NCBI GenBank assembly: GCA_038204505.1
Contig: JBBRCV010000165.1
Coordinates: forward strand, 1 to 12,330
Source of the DNA: Timaviella sp038204505
Lineage (GTDB): Bacteria > Cyanobacteriota > Cyanobacteriia > Elainellales > Elainellaceae
DNA length: 12,330 nucleotides
Direction of reading: 5' to 3'
Shown here: positions 1 to 7,125 of the stretch, one piece after another
How positions within the stretch are numbered: the first letter of the stretch is position 1
How the letters are laid out: each line of letters opens with the position of its first letter
Position numbers and translations under genes: made by a program
Notes under the pieces: generated by a model
The model's input: the letters and a program-made list of their open reading frames with translations, nothing else
The model's database searches: none
What the model was told of the DNA's origin: nothing

Positions 1-49
1 CAAACAGTTCAATTCAACAATAACTAGCGACTCAACAAGGTTACTCATC

Positions 50-577
50 ATGAAATTCTCAGTAAACTCCGCTGCAATGTCTGTTTTGTCCGTTCTAGTC
101 GTTGCTCCTGCTCTGTTGGCTGCTGGTAGCGCTTCTGCTCAAACCGTTCGCGGCATGGAAGGCAGCTACTTGGGCGGCGGTCTTACGGTTGGTCTAAACA
201 ATAAAGTTGATGGCAACAACGCTAACTTTGGTGGCAACGTGCAAGGTCGGTACGACATTCCTCAAGCTCCTGTCTCTCTGCGGGGCGCGGCTTTGATTAC
301 TAGCAACAACGTTAACCTGGTTCCTACCGTCACCTTTGACCTGGGTGTGGCTCCTAACACCAACGTTTATGTAGGGGGCGGCTACTCCTTCGCAACCAAC
401 GAAGGCGCTACCTCTGCCCTAGGCAACAAAAACTCACCCGTTCTAACTGCTGGAGTTGAAACCGCAGTTCGCCGCAACGTTGCTCTCTACAGTGATGTGA
501 AAGTGGCGCTCGATGGCGTTGCTGATAGCAACAAAACTCCTGTAAGCGTTCAAGTCGGTGCTGCTTACAGGTTCTAA
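50..577 (+). CDS. Small secreted outer-membrane beta-barrel-like protein
   Basis: This is a 175-residue protein that probably sits in the outer membrane as a small barrel. Residues 1-30 form a signal peptide: a Lys near the start, a hydrophobic core, and an Ala-Ser-Ala end before Gln31. The mature part of about 145 residues is rich in Gly, Asn and Val. It shows about eight alternating-residue strands (near 39-50, 58-70, 75-84, 90-100, 104-114, 130-140, 144-154 and 164-175). It ends in AAYRF, and a terminal aromatic is typical of barrels recognised by BamA. Eight strands would fit an OmpA/OmpX-sized barrel. That class is an inference, and the exact family and any ligand are unknown. An AAGG at 37-40 lies nine bases before the ATG. 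A strong terminator follows at 665-695, so the gene ends its own transcript. Its promoter lies left of the window. Confidence 0.75.
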   Translation: MKFSVNSAAMSVLSVLVVAPALLAAGSASAQTVRGMEGSYLGGGLTVGLNNKVDGNNANFGGNVQGRYDIPQAPVSLRGAALITSNNVNLVPTVTFDLGVAPNTNVYVGGGYSFATNEGATSALGNKNSPVLTAGVETAVRRNVALYSDVKVALDGVADSNKTPVSVQVGAAYRF

Positions 578-664
578 GGTTGGCTGGCTAGCTGACTCTG
601 TTTAGCTGATAGGGATACGTTGTCTGGACTAGTGCATCTATCTACTTCCTAGTGATTGCGAATG

Positions 665-695
665 CGGGGTGAGCAGTGCTTACCCCGTTTTTTTT
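665..695 (+). terminator. Rho-independent terminator after the beta-barrel gene
   Basis: The arm CGGGGTGAG (665-673) pairs with CTTACCCCG (679-687), allowing one G-U pair, around a five-base loop. Eight T residues follow directly (688-695). It separates the beta-barrel gene from secD. Confidence 0.88.
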
Positions 696-814
696 GTTTG
701 ATAGATTTGTTTAACAGAGACGATATTTGCTGGGGATGATAATTTTGAACCCTGTCGAGGATCTGTGCTCAAAAATCCAGCTATCATAGCGGATGTTGCA
801 GCGGCTACAGATTT

Positions 815-853
815 AGGCAGACAGCATGGGCAGACAGCATGGGCAGACAGCGT
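815..853 (+). repeat. 13-bp unit repeated three times across the secD start
   Basis: The copies are AGGCAGACAGCAT (815-827), GGGCAGACAGCAT (828-840) and GGGCAGACAGCGT (841-853). Each copy-to-copy junction creates an ATG, at 826 and at 839. Because 13 is not a multiple of three, the two ATGs are in different frames; only 839 reads into SecD. No Shine-Dalgarno sequence is visible before either. Confidence 0.9.
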
Positions 854-2248
854 TCTTTATTGGCTTTGATATTGGTCTTGGCGATCGCCGCCATTGTGGT
901 AATCGTTCAATTCCCCGTCCGACTTGGACTCGACTTACAAGGGGGTTCTCAGCTCACGCTGCGTGTCCTTCCGACCGCAGCCGTTCCGAAAATTACTCCT
1001 GAAAAGCTGGAAGCAGTTCAGCGCGTGGTCGAAAATCGGATCAATGGTCTGGGCGTTTCAGAAGCGGTGATCCAAACCGTTGGCACAGATCAACTCTCGG
1101 TTCAACTACCCGGAGTGAGCGACCCAGAACAGGCAGAGCGGGTATTGGGTGGAACAGCACAGCTAGATTTTCGGCAACAGCGGCAGGGAACTGAAGCCGA
1201 GATGACCGTTGAGCTTAATGTGTTGACGGCAAAGCGACTAGAGCTAGAAGCACTTAAGAAAGCGGGTGATGCAGCCGCGATCGCCGCCAAACAAGCAGAA
1301 ATTGATGCCAGTAATAAAGCGATCGCCCTACTGTTTGATAAAACGCCCCTGACTGGCGACAGCCTCGAAACGGCATATGCAGCGCCTCTTGGTGGTGGCG
1401 ATGCCTGGGAAGTCGGTTTGAAATTTAATGAAAAAGGAGCCGAAGGCTTTGCTAACCTGACCAAAAACGTTGCCGGAACAGGGCGCAGCCTCGGCATTTT
1501 TCTAGACGATCGCCTCCTCAGCGCCCCTCGTGTAGACGTTAAATACGCTGCCAGCGGCATTACGGGTGGCAGCGCTAGCATCTCTGGCGGTTTCAAAGCT
1601 CAAGAAGCCAACGATCTATCCGTCCAGTTGCGAGGAGGCGCATTGCCCGTCCCCGTTGAGGTTGTGGAAAATCGCACTGTCGGCGCGACTTTGGGACGAG
1701 ACAGCATCCAACGCAGTATTTCTGCTGGCGTACTGGGGTTGTCGCTAGTCCTGATTTTCATGGTGGTGTATTACCGACTGCCAGGATTTATTGCTGATAT
1801 CGCCCTAATTCTCTATTCCCTTTTTACGCTGGCAATTTTTAACTTGTTGGGCGTAACGTTGACCCTGCCTGGAATTGCTGGTTTTCTGCTCAGCATTGGT
1901 ATGGCAGTCGATGCAAACGTACTGATTTTTGAACGGACTCGCGAAGAATTGCAGGCAGGTAAAACCCTCTATCGTTCGGTCGAGTCAGGCTTTTATCGCG
2001 CTTTTTCCAGCATTTTAGATAGCAACGTGACAACCCTCATTTCTTGTGCGGCATTATTTTGGCTCGGCACTGGTTTGGTCAGAGGATTTGCGCTCACCTT
2101 GGCGCTGGGTATTGGGGTCAGTATGTTTACTGCATTAACCTGTAGCCGGACGCTATTGCTCTATGTCCTCACCATTCCCAGCTTGCGGAAACCCCATTGG
2201 TTCTCCCCCAACTTGCCCTCATCTATTCAGGCGGAGAAAACTTCATGA
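839..2248 (+). CDS. secD: Protein translocase subunit SecD
   Basis: SecD is the larger subunit of the SecDF complex, an RND-type membrane protein. It uses the proton gradient to pull or release preproteins on the far side of the SecYEG channel. The 469-residue protein has a first membrane helix at about 7-25, then the LGLDLQGG motif (29-36) that opens the periplasmic P1 region. The C-terminal six-helix bundle starts near 284 with GATLGRDSI and contains GMAVDANVLIFER (354-366). Asp358 there matches the conserved proton-relay Asp. It is shorter than the roughly 615-residue E. coli protein. Residues about 126-165 form an Ala/Lys/Glu-rich helical insert in the P1 region. The start at 839 gives the usual N-terminus (MGRQRSLLALILVL), but no Shine-Dalgarno is seen. 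The stop overlaps the secF start, indicating coupled translation. Confidence 0.97.
   Translation: MGRQRSLLALILVLAIAAIVVIVQFPVRLGLDLQGGSQLTLRVLPTAAVPKITPEKLEAVQRVVENRINGLGVSEAVIQTVGTDQLSVQLPGVSDPEQAERVLGGTAQLDFRQQRQGTEAEMTVELNVLTAKRLELEALKKAGDAAAIAAKQAEIDASNKAIALLFDKTPLTGDSLETAYAAPLGGGDAWEVGLKFNEKGAEGFANLTKNVAGTGRSLGIFLDDRLLSAPRVDVKYAASGITGGSASISGGFKAQEANDLSVQLRGGALPVPVEVVENRTVGATLGRDSIQRSISAGVLGLSLVLIFMVVYYRLPGFIADIALILYSLFTLAIFNLLGVTLTLPGIAGFLLSIGMAVDANVLIFERTREELQAGKTLYRSVESGFYRAFSSILDSNVTTLISCAALFWLGTGLVRGFALTLALGIGVSMFTALTCSRTLLLYVLTIPSLRKPHWFSPNLPSSIQAEKTS
2233..2236 (+). promoter_or_regulatory. Shine-Dalgarno GGAG fixing the secF start
   Basis: GGAG lies eight bases before the ATG at 2245, inside the last codons of secD. 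It supports 2245 rather than the in-frame upstream ATG at 2197, and suits re-initiation at the ATGA overlap. Confidence 0.7.
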
Positions 2249-3189
2249 AGCTCGAAGTCATTAAACAGCGATCGCTCTGGTGGACAATCTCCGCCGCCAT
2301 CCTTTTGGCAGGCATCGTTGCCATGTTGATCAACTGGCAACAGATTAAAACTCCTCTCCCCCTCAGCCTCGATTTTGTCGGCGGCACTCGCTTACAGCTT
2401 GAACTCGACTGCACTAAACCCAATAATTGCGATAAACCCATCGACCCGGCGATCGTCCGAACTGTGATGGATGCACAGGACTTGGCAGGCAGCAGTATCC
2501 AGGTTGTCGGTAATGAAGAACACGCCCTCAGCATTCGCACCTCTACCTTAGATGTAGATCAGCGAGCTAAGCTCTTAGCTGCTCTTACCGAAAAGATTGG
2601 CACTTTTACCACTAGTCAAATCGACTCGGTAGGCGCAACATTAGGGCGACAAATTTTCACGTCTGGGCTATTGGCTCTCCTGCTTTCCTTCGCAGGAATT
2701 ATGGGCTACCTCAGCCTTCGGTTCCAGCTCGATTATGCAGTGTGTGCCATCTTGGCGCTGTTGCATGATGTATTGCTCACTATTGGCATTTTTGCAATTT
2801 TTGGGCTGCTGTTTGGCATTGAAGTAGACACCTTATTCATTGTGGCGCTGCTGACAATCGTCGGTTTCTCGGTTAACGACACTGTCGTGATTTACGATCG
2901 CATTCGTGAAACCATACAAATCGATGGCGATCGCTCCATCAATGACACTATAGATGTAGCCGTTAATCAAACGCTTGCCCGCTCCATCAACACGACTCTT
3001 ACCGTTCTCTTCCCCCTCGTCGCCATCTTTCTCATAGGCGGCGAAACTCTTAAATACTTCGCATTAGCCCTCATTATCGGCTTCGTCGCTGGAGCTTATT
3101 CCAGCATCTTTATCGCCAGCACTACCCTAGCCTGGTGGCGCAGCCGCTCAGAAAAATCCTCTAACAGAGTAGAAATAAGCGAAGGGTAA
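2245..3189 (+). CDS. secF: Protein translocase subunit SecF
   Basis: SecF is the partner of SecD, and together they form the twelve-helix proton-driven motor attached to SecYEG. The 314-residue protein has a first helix at about 12-30 and then the LDFVGG motif (42-47), the SecF counterpart of the SecD LDLxGG motif. The C-terminal helical bundle begins at VGATLGRQI (129-137) and carries GFSVNDTVVIYDRIRE (207-222). Asp212 there is equivalent to the relay Asp of SecD. Two cysteines at 56 and 62 lie in the exported loop and could form a disulfide; that is an inference. The reading frame stays open upstream to an ATG at 2197, but the GGAG and the four-base ATGA overlap with secD make 2245 the better start. 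No terminator follows, and the Uma2 gene begins 40 bp later. Confidence 0.97.
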   Translation: MKLEVIKQRSLWWTISAAILLAGIVAMLINWQQIKTPLPLSLDFVGGTRLQLELDCTKPNNCDKPIDPAIVRTVMDAQDLAGSSIQVVGNEEHALSIRTSTLDVDQRAKLLAALTEKIGTFTTSQIDSVGATLGRQIFTSGLLALLLSFAGIMGYLSLRFQLDYAVCAILALLHDVLLTIGIFAIFGLLFGIEVDTLFIVALLTIVGFSVNDTVVIYDRIRETIQIDGDRSINDTIDVAVNQTLARSINTTLTVLFPLVAIFLIGGETLKYFALALIIGFVAGAYSSIFIASTTLAWWRSRSEKSSNRVEISEG

Positions 3190-3229
3190 GCCTAGAAATA
3201 CCTGCCAAAAGCTAACGGGTTGATTCAAG

Positions 3230-3895
3230 ATGAAGAGTTTATTCATGCCAAAAGATCGTCCCCCCAACGAACAACGCGTCCTCCTCCCTAATGTGAGCTG
3301 GCAACAGTTTGAGGAACTTCTAATCGAGTTAGGCATCGATCGCCTGGTTCGCCTCACCTATGCACGAGGCAAGCTAGAAATGATGACCCCTGTAGCTGAG
3401 CACGATCGCTGCCACAAACTCATAGAATCACTCGTTTTAGTTGTTGCCGACGAATTAAAGCGACCTGTAGAATCGATCGCCCCTGTCATGCTCAAAAGCC
3501 CAGATCTTCTCTGTGCCACCGAACCCGACGCTTGCTACTACTTCTCAGATCCCTCTCTCCCGCACAAACCCACTATCTATCTGCCCCAAGATCCTGTTCC
3601 TGATCTGCTGGTCGAAGTTGCTCTGACCCAAAGCAAGCTCGATAAACTGCCTCTTTATGCCAGCCTTGCCATTCCTGAAGTGTGGCGCTACATCACGACG
3701 GCAGGCGAAGACGTTTTGAAAGGCAAATTATTAATCTATCGCTTGCAGGGCGATCGCTATGTTCCCCAAAGCTATAGCGGCATTTTTCAAAAGTTATCGG
3801 GCGATCGCATTCTGGAATTCCTTGAGCAGAGTGACTCTATGAGCTTATCTGCCGCTCTCCGTGTTCTCCGCGCCTGGATTCAAGAAAGGCTATAG
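3230..3895 (+). CDS. Uma2 family (DUF820) PD-(D/E)XK nuclease-like protein
   Basis: This is a 221-residue member of the Uma2 family, a group with a restriction-endonuclease fold that is greatly expanded in cyanobacteria and mostly of unknown role. The visible family pattern is RLTYARGKLEMMTP (41-54) and HDRCHKLIESLV (58-69), then EPD (98-100), PDLLVEV (124-130) and LDKLPLYASLAIPEVWRY (137-154). Asp100, Glu129 and Lys139 are the likely active-site acids and lysine, so the catalytic set looks intact. ATG 3245 is an alternative start (MPKDRPPN) and has a GAAGAG at 3232-3237 seven bases before it; ATG 3230 has only a weak site. The gene lies 40 bp after secF with no terminator between, so it may be read from the sec transcript. 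Any functional link to protein export is unproven, as Uma2 genes are scattered widely in cyanobacterial genomes. Confidence 0.88.
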   Translation: MKSLFMPKDRPPNEQRVLLPNVSWQQFEELLIELGIDRLVRLTYARGKLEMMTPVAEHDRCHKLIESLVLVVADELKRPVESIAPVMLKSPDLLCATEPDACYYFSDPSLPHKPTIYLPQDPVPDLLVEVALTQSKLDKLPLYASLAIPEVWRYITTAGEDVLKGKLLIYRLQGDRYVPQSYSGIFQKLSGDRILEFLEQSDSMSLSAALRVLRAWIQERL

Positions 3896-4048
3896 CACCG
3901 TAGAGCCAAGCTCATACTGGTATAAAATGCTGCTTTTGTTCGGAATCTTCTTCCTTAGATGCGTAGTTAGTGATCGTCCACTTTCAGCACAGCGACCCCA
4001 GAAATAGAGGGTTCTCAAAACATCTTGAAAGGTTGTCCTGATCGTCAT
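3890..4048 (-). CDS. Possible 52-residue ORF, unrecognised
   Basis: A frame on the minus strand runs from ATG at 4048 to a stop at 3890-3892. It begins MTIRTTFQDVLRTLYFWG and is basic in the middle. It fills more than half of the gap between the Uma2 gene and the TPR gene, and overlaps the 3' end of the Uma2 gene by six bases. There is no Shine-Dalgarno, no recognised domain and no clear promoter. It may be chance, or the decayed remnant of a larger gene. I list it only because this gap is otherwise unexplained. Confidence 0.15.
   Translation of the reverse strand: MTIRTTFQDVLRTLYFWGRCAESGRSLTTHLRKKIPNKSSILYQYELGSTVL
3918..3926 (+). promoter_or_regulatory. Possible extended -10 element before the TPR gene
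   Basis: TGGTATAAA matches an extended -10 (TGN plus TATAAA), but no -35 is recognisable 16-18 bp upstream. If used, it would give the 4172 gene a leader of about 240 bases. The same nine bases recur before recF at 7079-7087. The rest of the 276-bp gap (3896-4171) shows no terminator or RNA structure that I can support. Confidence 0.25.
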
Positions 4049-4171
4049 GAAAAACTCATGAAGAAATAGGAAATGCCCCTTCTTTCTAGAGGACTATCTC
4101 CATTCCCGGTAGTCGCAATTAATCAAACGCTGTGATCTGAGATTCACTACCGCACCTGCAAAGTAACTTTT

Positions 4172-7051
4172 ATGAAGAAACATTCTTGGTTGGATGCGCT
4201 CGAAAATGCATCTCTCGTGGGGTTAGGGGTGGGTTCAGTGGCAACTCTTCTGCTTAAAGAGATGTTGTTCACCACTACTCCACTCTCGCTACTGGTGGCG
4301 TTGGGCTTAGTTAACCGCCGCCGCTACGAGCAAGAGGCAGAGCAAAGCAAAGCCTCTACATTGGCAGAACTTGATCAGCGCCTCACCCATCAGGTTCAGC
4401 AGCTTAACCAGCAGGTCGTGGCAATGCCCGCCCCTGAAGCCATTCATATTCTGAAAAAAGGCTTGCTCCGCAAAGACCGAGAAGTTGCTGAGGCGCTCTA
4501 CGGAGAAATTACGGCTGTTCAGCAAGAAATGCAGGAACGGTTCAACACTTTAGAACAGCAAAGCCTTAATGGGTTGCGTCAGGACTTCAGCCAACTCAGC
4601 GATCGCCATAGCCAACTGGCAGCAAGCGTTACCCATATTTCTGAACAGATTAATGCTCTAAGTCAAACCTCTCAGCCTCAATACGTGCGCGCTGAGCTAG
4701 ATCAACTTAAGGCAGAAGTCTCCGGCATTTTAGTCAGTCTTGATGGACTTACCTCTCAAATCAAGCCAAATTTCACTTCTCTCAATGAAGAAATTACCAG
4801 GATCGATCGCCGCATCAGCAAACTCTCTCCCTCCTTCGACCTTAGCTCTATTCGTCAAGAAGTTAGCGAATTAGTCCGGATTATTGCCGATTTGGTTCCC
4901 AAACGGGATCTGGTCAGCCTGATGAACGATATGAAAGGTCTGCACCAGCAGCAAAAATCCCTGCGGCAGTCGGTGGAAACCCTGGAAGTGAATGCTGGCA
5001 AAGGCAAACTTACGACTCACGACTGGAATGCCTCACCTTTTAATGGATCAACTAATGGGTCGACCCTGAATGGTTCTATTCAGCCGAAGCCACCCCTGAC
5101 TGCGGCTGAACTCGAAGCCATTTTTGCAGCACAAATTCAGCAACCCGGATTCGATTTCAGTGTCATTTCTCCTAATACCCCTCAGATTTACCCCGAAATT
5201 CGAGGACTTGCCGCCGATTATCTAAACAATCTGCGATCGCAGATCAGCACTATTCAAGAATTTACCGAGCACCTTGCCCGCCAACAACAGCAGCTCCGTG
5301 AACAAGTCAGCCAACTCCCCCACTCTCTCGATGTTGTTGCCATTCAGGGTCAGCTTCAAGAGCTTTCGGGGCGCATTTCTCCGTCATCTGAACCTAGCCT
5401 AGAGTTTAAGGCGCGCATCCAAGAAGTATTGGAGCAAGAAATGCAGTTGATCAACCAACAGTTGCAGGCATTGCCTAACCAGCCCCAATACGAACTACTC
5501 TTTGACCTGAACAGCAGCCAGTCCGATTCTGAAGTAGGGGTCTTGGCAGGCAGCCGCGCCGTCTTAGATGAAGCTTTGGAACGGACGCAACATCGATTGA
5601 TTTTGATTTGGCCCTGGGCTGGACAAAGCGACCTTGATGACACCTTGCTCAACAAACTCGAAGCCTTCTTAAGCCAAGGCAAACAGCTCGACATTGGCTG
5701 GTGTCAACTGACCGATCGCCATGAAGAACGATTCCTCAGCAAAGTCCGCAGGGGCTGGATGGCAGAGACCCAAAAGCCTAACGTTCAAGAATCCCTTCAT
5801 CAATTGCTTAAGCTCAAGAGAGCTTACCCTCACAATTTTCAATTCAAAATCTTAGGCACTAGCGAAAACTTTCTCGTTTCTGATGAGGATTTTGCCGTCT
5901 TAGGCATTGCCGATGCTCTCAGAACTAACACCGCCATCCTTAATCCACAGCAGCCCGATCTACAACAGCCCAATCCACAACAGCCTGATTTACAGCTCAA
6001 GCTCCGCACCCAAGATCCTGAAGTCATTCAGCGGCTAGTGGGTTGTTTTGAAACTCCTCACCTAGCCTCCGACGATTTGGTGGCGTACTGGAATCGTGCT
6101 GTCACTCGTCACGACTTGGGTGATAAACAAGGCGCGATCGCCGACTACGATCAAATCCTCAAGCTCAACCCCAACGATGCGATCACCTACAACTATCGCG
6201 GACTAGTGCATTACGATAACGGCGATTTAGAAAGGGCGATCGATGATTTTACCCAATCCATTCACCACGCCCCCGACCAAGTTTCGGCTTACTGCAACCG
6301 GGGCTTCATGCGCTCTGAACACCATGATCAGGCGGGGGCTATCAGTGACTTTAGCTTCGCCATTCAATTTAGTTCAACGTGCGCGATCGCCTATTTTTAC
6401 CGGGGTATGGCATGGCAAAAGCTAGAGAAATATGCAGAAGCGGTCGCTGATTATGGGGAAGCAATTCAACACGCTCCTGATGCTGCCGTTGCTCACTATT
6501 ACCGGGGCTTAGGCTGGCAAAAGCTGCGTAACTATCGGGGGGCGATCGTCCATCTTGAAACAGCCGCCCATCTATTTGAGGCGCAACACAACCCCGCTAA
6601 TGCCCAGAAAGCTCTCAAAAGCCTCGCCAAAATCCGACAGGCAACAGCCTCTGATCCCCCAGCAGGGAAAGATTTTTCCCTTCCTCCATCTCAGGAATCA
6701 GCTAATCCCTTCGGTGATGTAGATGCCGATTTAGCCGAGGAGAACAGCGCGGCAACTCAAAGTCACGTCGTCGAAACGACAGTGGAAAATACAGTGGAAA
6801 ACACAGCAGTCAGCAATGTTGCGTTGCCCCTCAAAACCTCGGATTTAATGAATCAGTTGGTGCAAGCAACCGCTCCTTCTAAAGCGAATGGGCTGCCTAT
6901 CGTAGGCAAGGACCGCTCTGAATTTGAGGCTCTGCTCAACTTCTTCCTAAGTGCTGACGCTAGCGCAGAGCAAGATTGGCAACCTAGCCCTGATGAAGGC
7001 ACATTAAGCTTAGAGCAGCAGGAATCGCAAGCATTTCAACGCAAAAATTAG
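4172..7051 (+). CDS. Membrane-anchored coiled-coil, degenerate PLD-like and TPR protein
   Basis: I do not recognise a named gene here. The 959-residue protein has two short hydrophobic segments (about 13-28 and 34-48) ended by NRRR (48-51), a likely membrane anchor. Long Gln/Glu/Leu-rich coiled coils cover about 52-270. A Gly/Ser/Asn linker (286-303) leads to more helical sequence to about 435. Residues about 455-626 resemble a phospholipase D fold: RLILIWPW (475-482), then LLNKLEAFLSQGKQLDIGW (492-510), then a segment spaced exactly like the HKD motif. In that segment His and Lys are replaced by Ser564 and Asn566, while Asp571 and Gly578 remain, so it is probably not catalytic. About five TPRs span 634-803. 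The acidic, low-complexity tail ends at 959. A scaffold or assembly role is plausible but inferred. The gene stands alone between the Uma2 gene and recF, and no strong Shine-Dalgarno precedes the ATG. Confidence 0.85.
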   Translation: MKKHSWLDALENASLVGLGVGSVATLLLKEMLFTTTPLSLLVALGLVNRRRYEQEAEQSKASTLAELDQRLTHQVQQLNQQVVAMPAPEAIHILKKGLLRKDREVAEALYGEITAVQQEMQERFNTLEQQSLNGLRQDFSQLSDRHSQLAASVTHISEQINALSQTSQPQYVRAELDQLKAEVSGILVSLDGLTSQIKPNFTSLNEEITRIDRRISKLSPSFDLSSIRQEVSELVRIIADLVPKRDLVSLMNDMKGLHQQQKSLRQSVETLEVNAGKGKLTTHDWNASPFNGSTNGSTLNGSIQPKPPLTAAELEAIFAAQIQQPGFDFSVISPNTPQIYPEIRGLAADYLNNLRSQISTIQEFTEHLARQQQQLREQVSQLPHSLDVVAIQGQLQELSGRISPSSEPSLEFKARIQEVLEQEMQLINQQLQALPNQPQYELLFDLNSSQSDSEVGVLAGSRAVLDEALERTQHRLILIWPWAGQSDLDDTLLNKLEAFLSQGKQLDIGWCQLTDRHEERFLSKVRRGWMAETQKPNVQESLHQLLKLKRAYPHNFQFKILGTSENFLVSDEDFAVLGIADALRTNTAILNPQQPDLQQPNPQQPDLQLKLRTQDPEVIQRLVGCFETPHLASDDLVAYWNRAVTRHDLGDKQGAIADYDQILKLNPNDAITYNYRGLVHYDNGDLERAIDDFTQSIHHAPDQVSAYCNRGFMRSEHHDQAGAISDFSFAIQFSSTCAIAYFYRGMAWQKLEKYAEAVADYGEAIQHAPDAAVAHYYRGLGWQKLRNYRGAIVHLETAAHLFEAQHNPANAQKALKSLAKIRQATASDPPAGKDFSLPPSQESANPFGDVDADLAEENSAATQSHVVETTVENTVENTAVSNVALPLKTSDLMNQLVQATAPSKANGLPIVGKDRSEFEALLNFFLSADASAEQDWQPSPDEGTLSLEQQESQAFQRKN
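5942..5995 (+). repeat. In-frame 30-bp tandem repeat (NPQQPDLQQP)
   Basis: A 30-bp unit at 5942-5971 is followed by a second copy that is clear over 5972-5995, with synonymous differences such as cagcagcccgat and caacagcctgat. It encodes NPQQPDLQQP then NPQQPDLQ (residues 591-608), a flexible Pro/Gln insert just after the HKD-like segment. Confidence 0.9.
6779..6802 (+). repeat. In-frame 12-bp tandem repeat in the acidic tail
   Basis: ACAGTGGAAAAT (6779-6790) is followed by ACAGTGGAAAAC (6791-6802), giving the repeated residues TVEN TVEN. It lies in the low-complexity C-terminal tail of the TPR protein. Confidence 0.8.
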
Positions 7052-7078
7052 CGCCTCTCCCATTGCCGATCGCTAGGG

Positions 7079-7087
7079 TGGTATAAA
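7079..7087 (+). promoter_or_regulatory. Possible extended -10 element before recF
   Basis: TGGTATAAA is an extended -10 whose start point would fall about 30 bases before the recF ATG. TTGCCG at 7063-7068 is too close (13 bp) to be a normal -35, so the call rests on the extended -10 alone. Confidence 0.35.
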
Positions 7088-7125
7088 CGATAGGATTATC
7101 CATTGTTGATCGCCTGCCCTCACCC

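Noticed and set aside
578..838. Promoter or small RNA upstream of secD
   Set aside because: GATAAT at 738-743 and TATCAT at 782-787 resemble -10 elements, but neither has a -35 at normal spacing. Apart from the terminator and the 13-bp repeat I see nothing else supportable here.
826..1002. Separate 58-codon gene starting at the ATG at 826
   Set aside because: It lies almost wholly inside secD in another frame and its only start comes from the 13-bp repeat; treated as a by-product of that repeat.
1102..1596. Long open frame antisense to secD
   Set aside because: It is fully contained in a well-conserved gene, has no family features and no ribosome-binding site; the Ser/Ala/Arg-rich product is typical of a shadow frame.
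2197..2244. Earlier secF start at the ATG at 2197
   Set aside because: The added residues are the shifted-frame reading of the secD tail; GGAG plus the ATGA overlap favour 2245.
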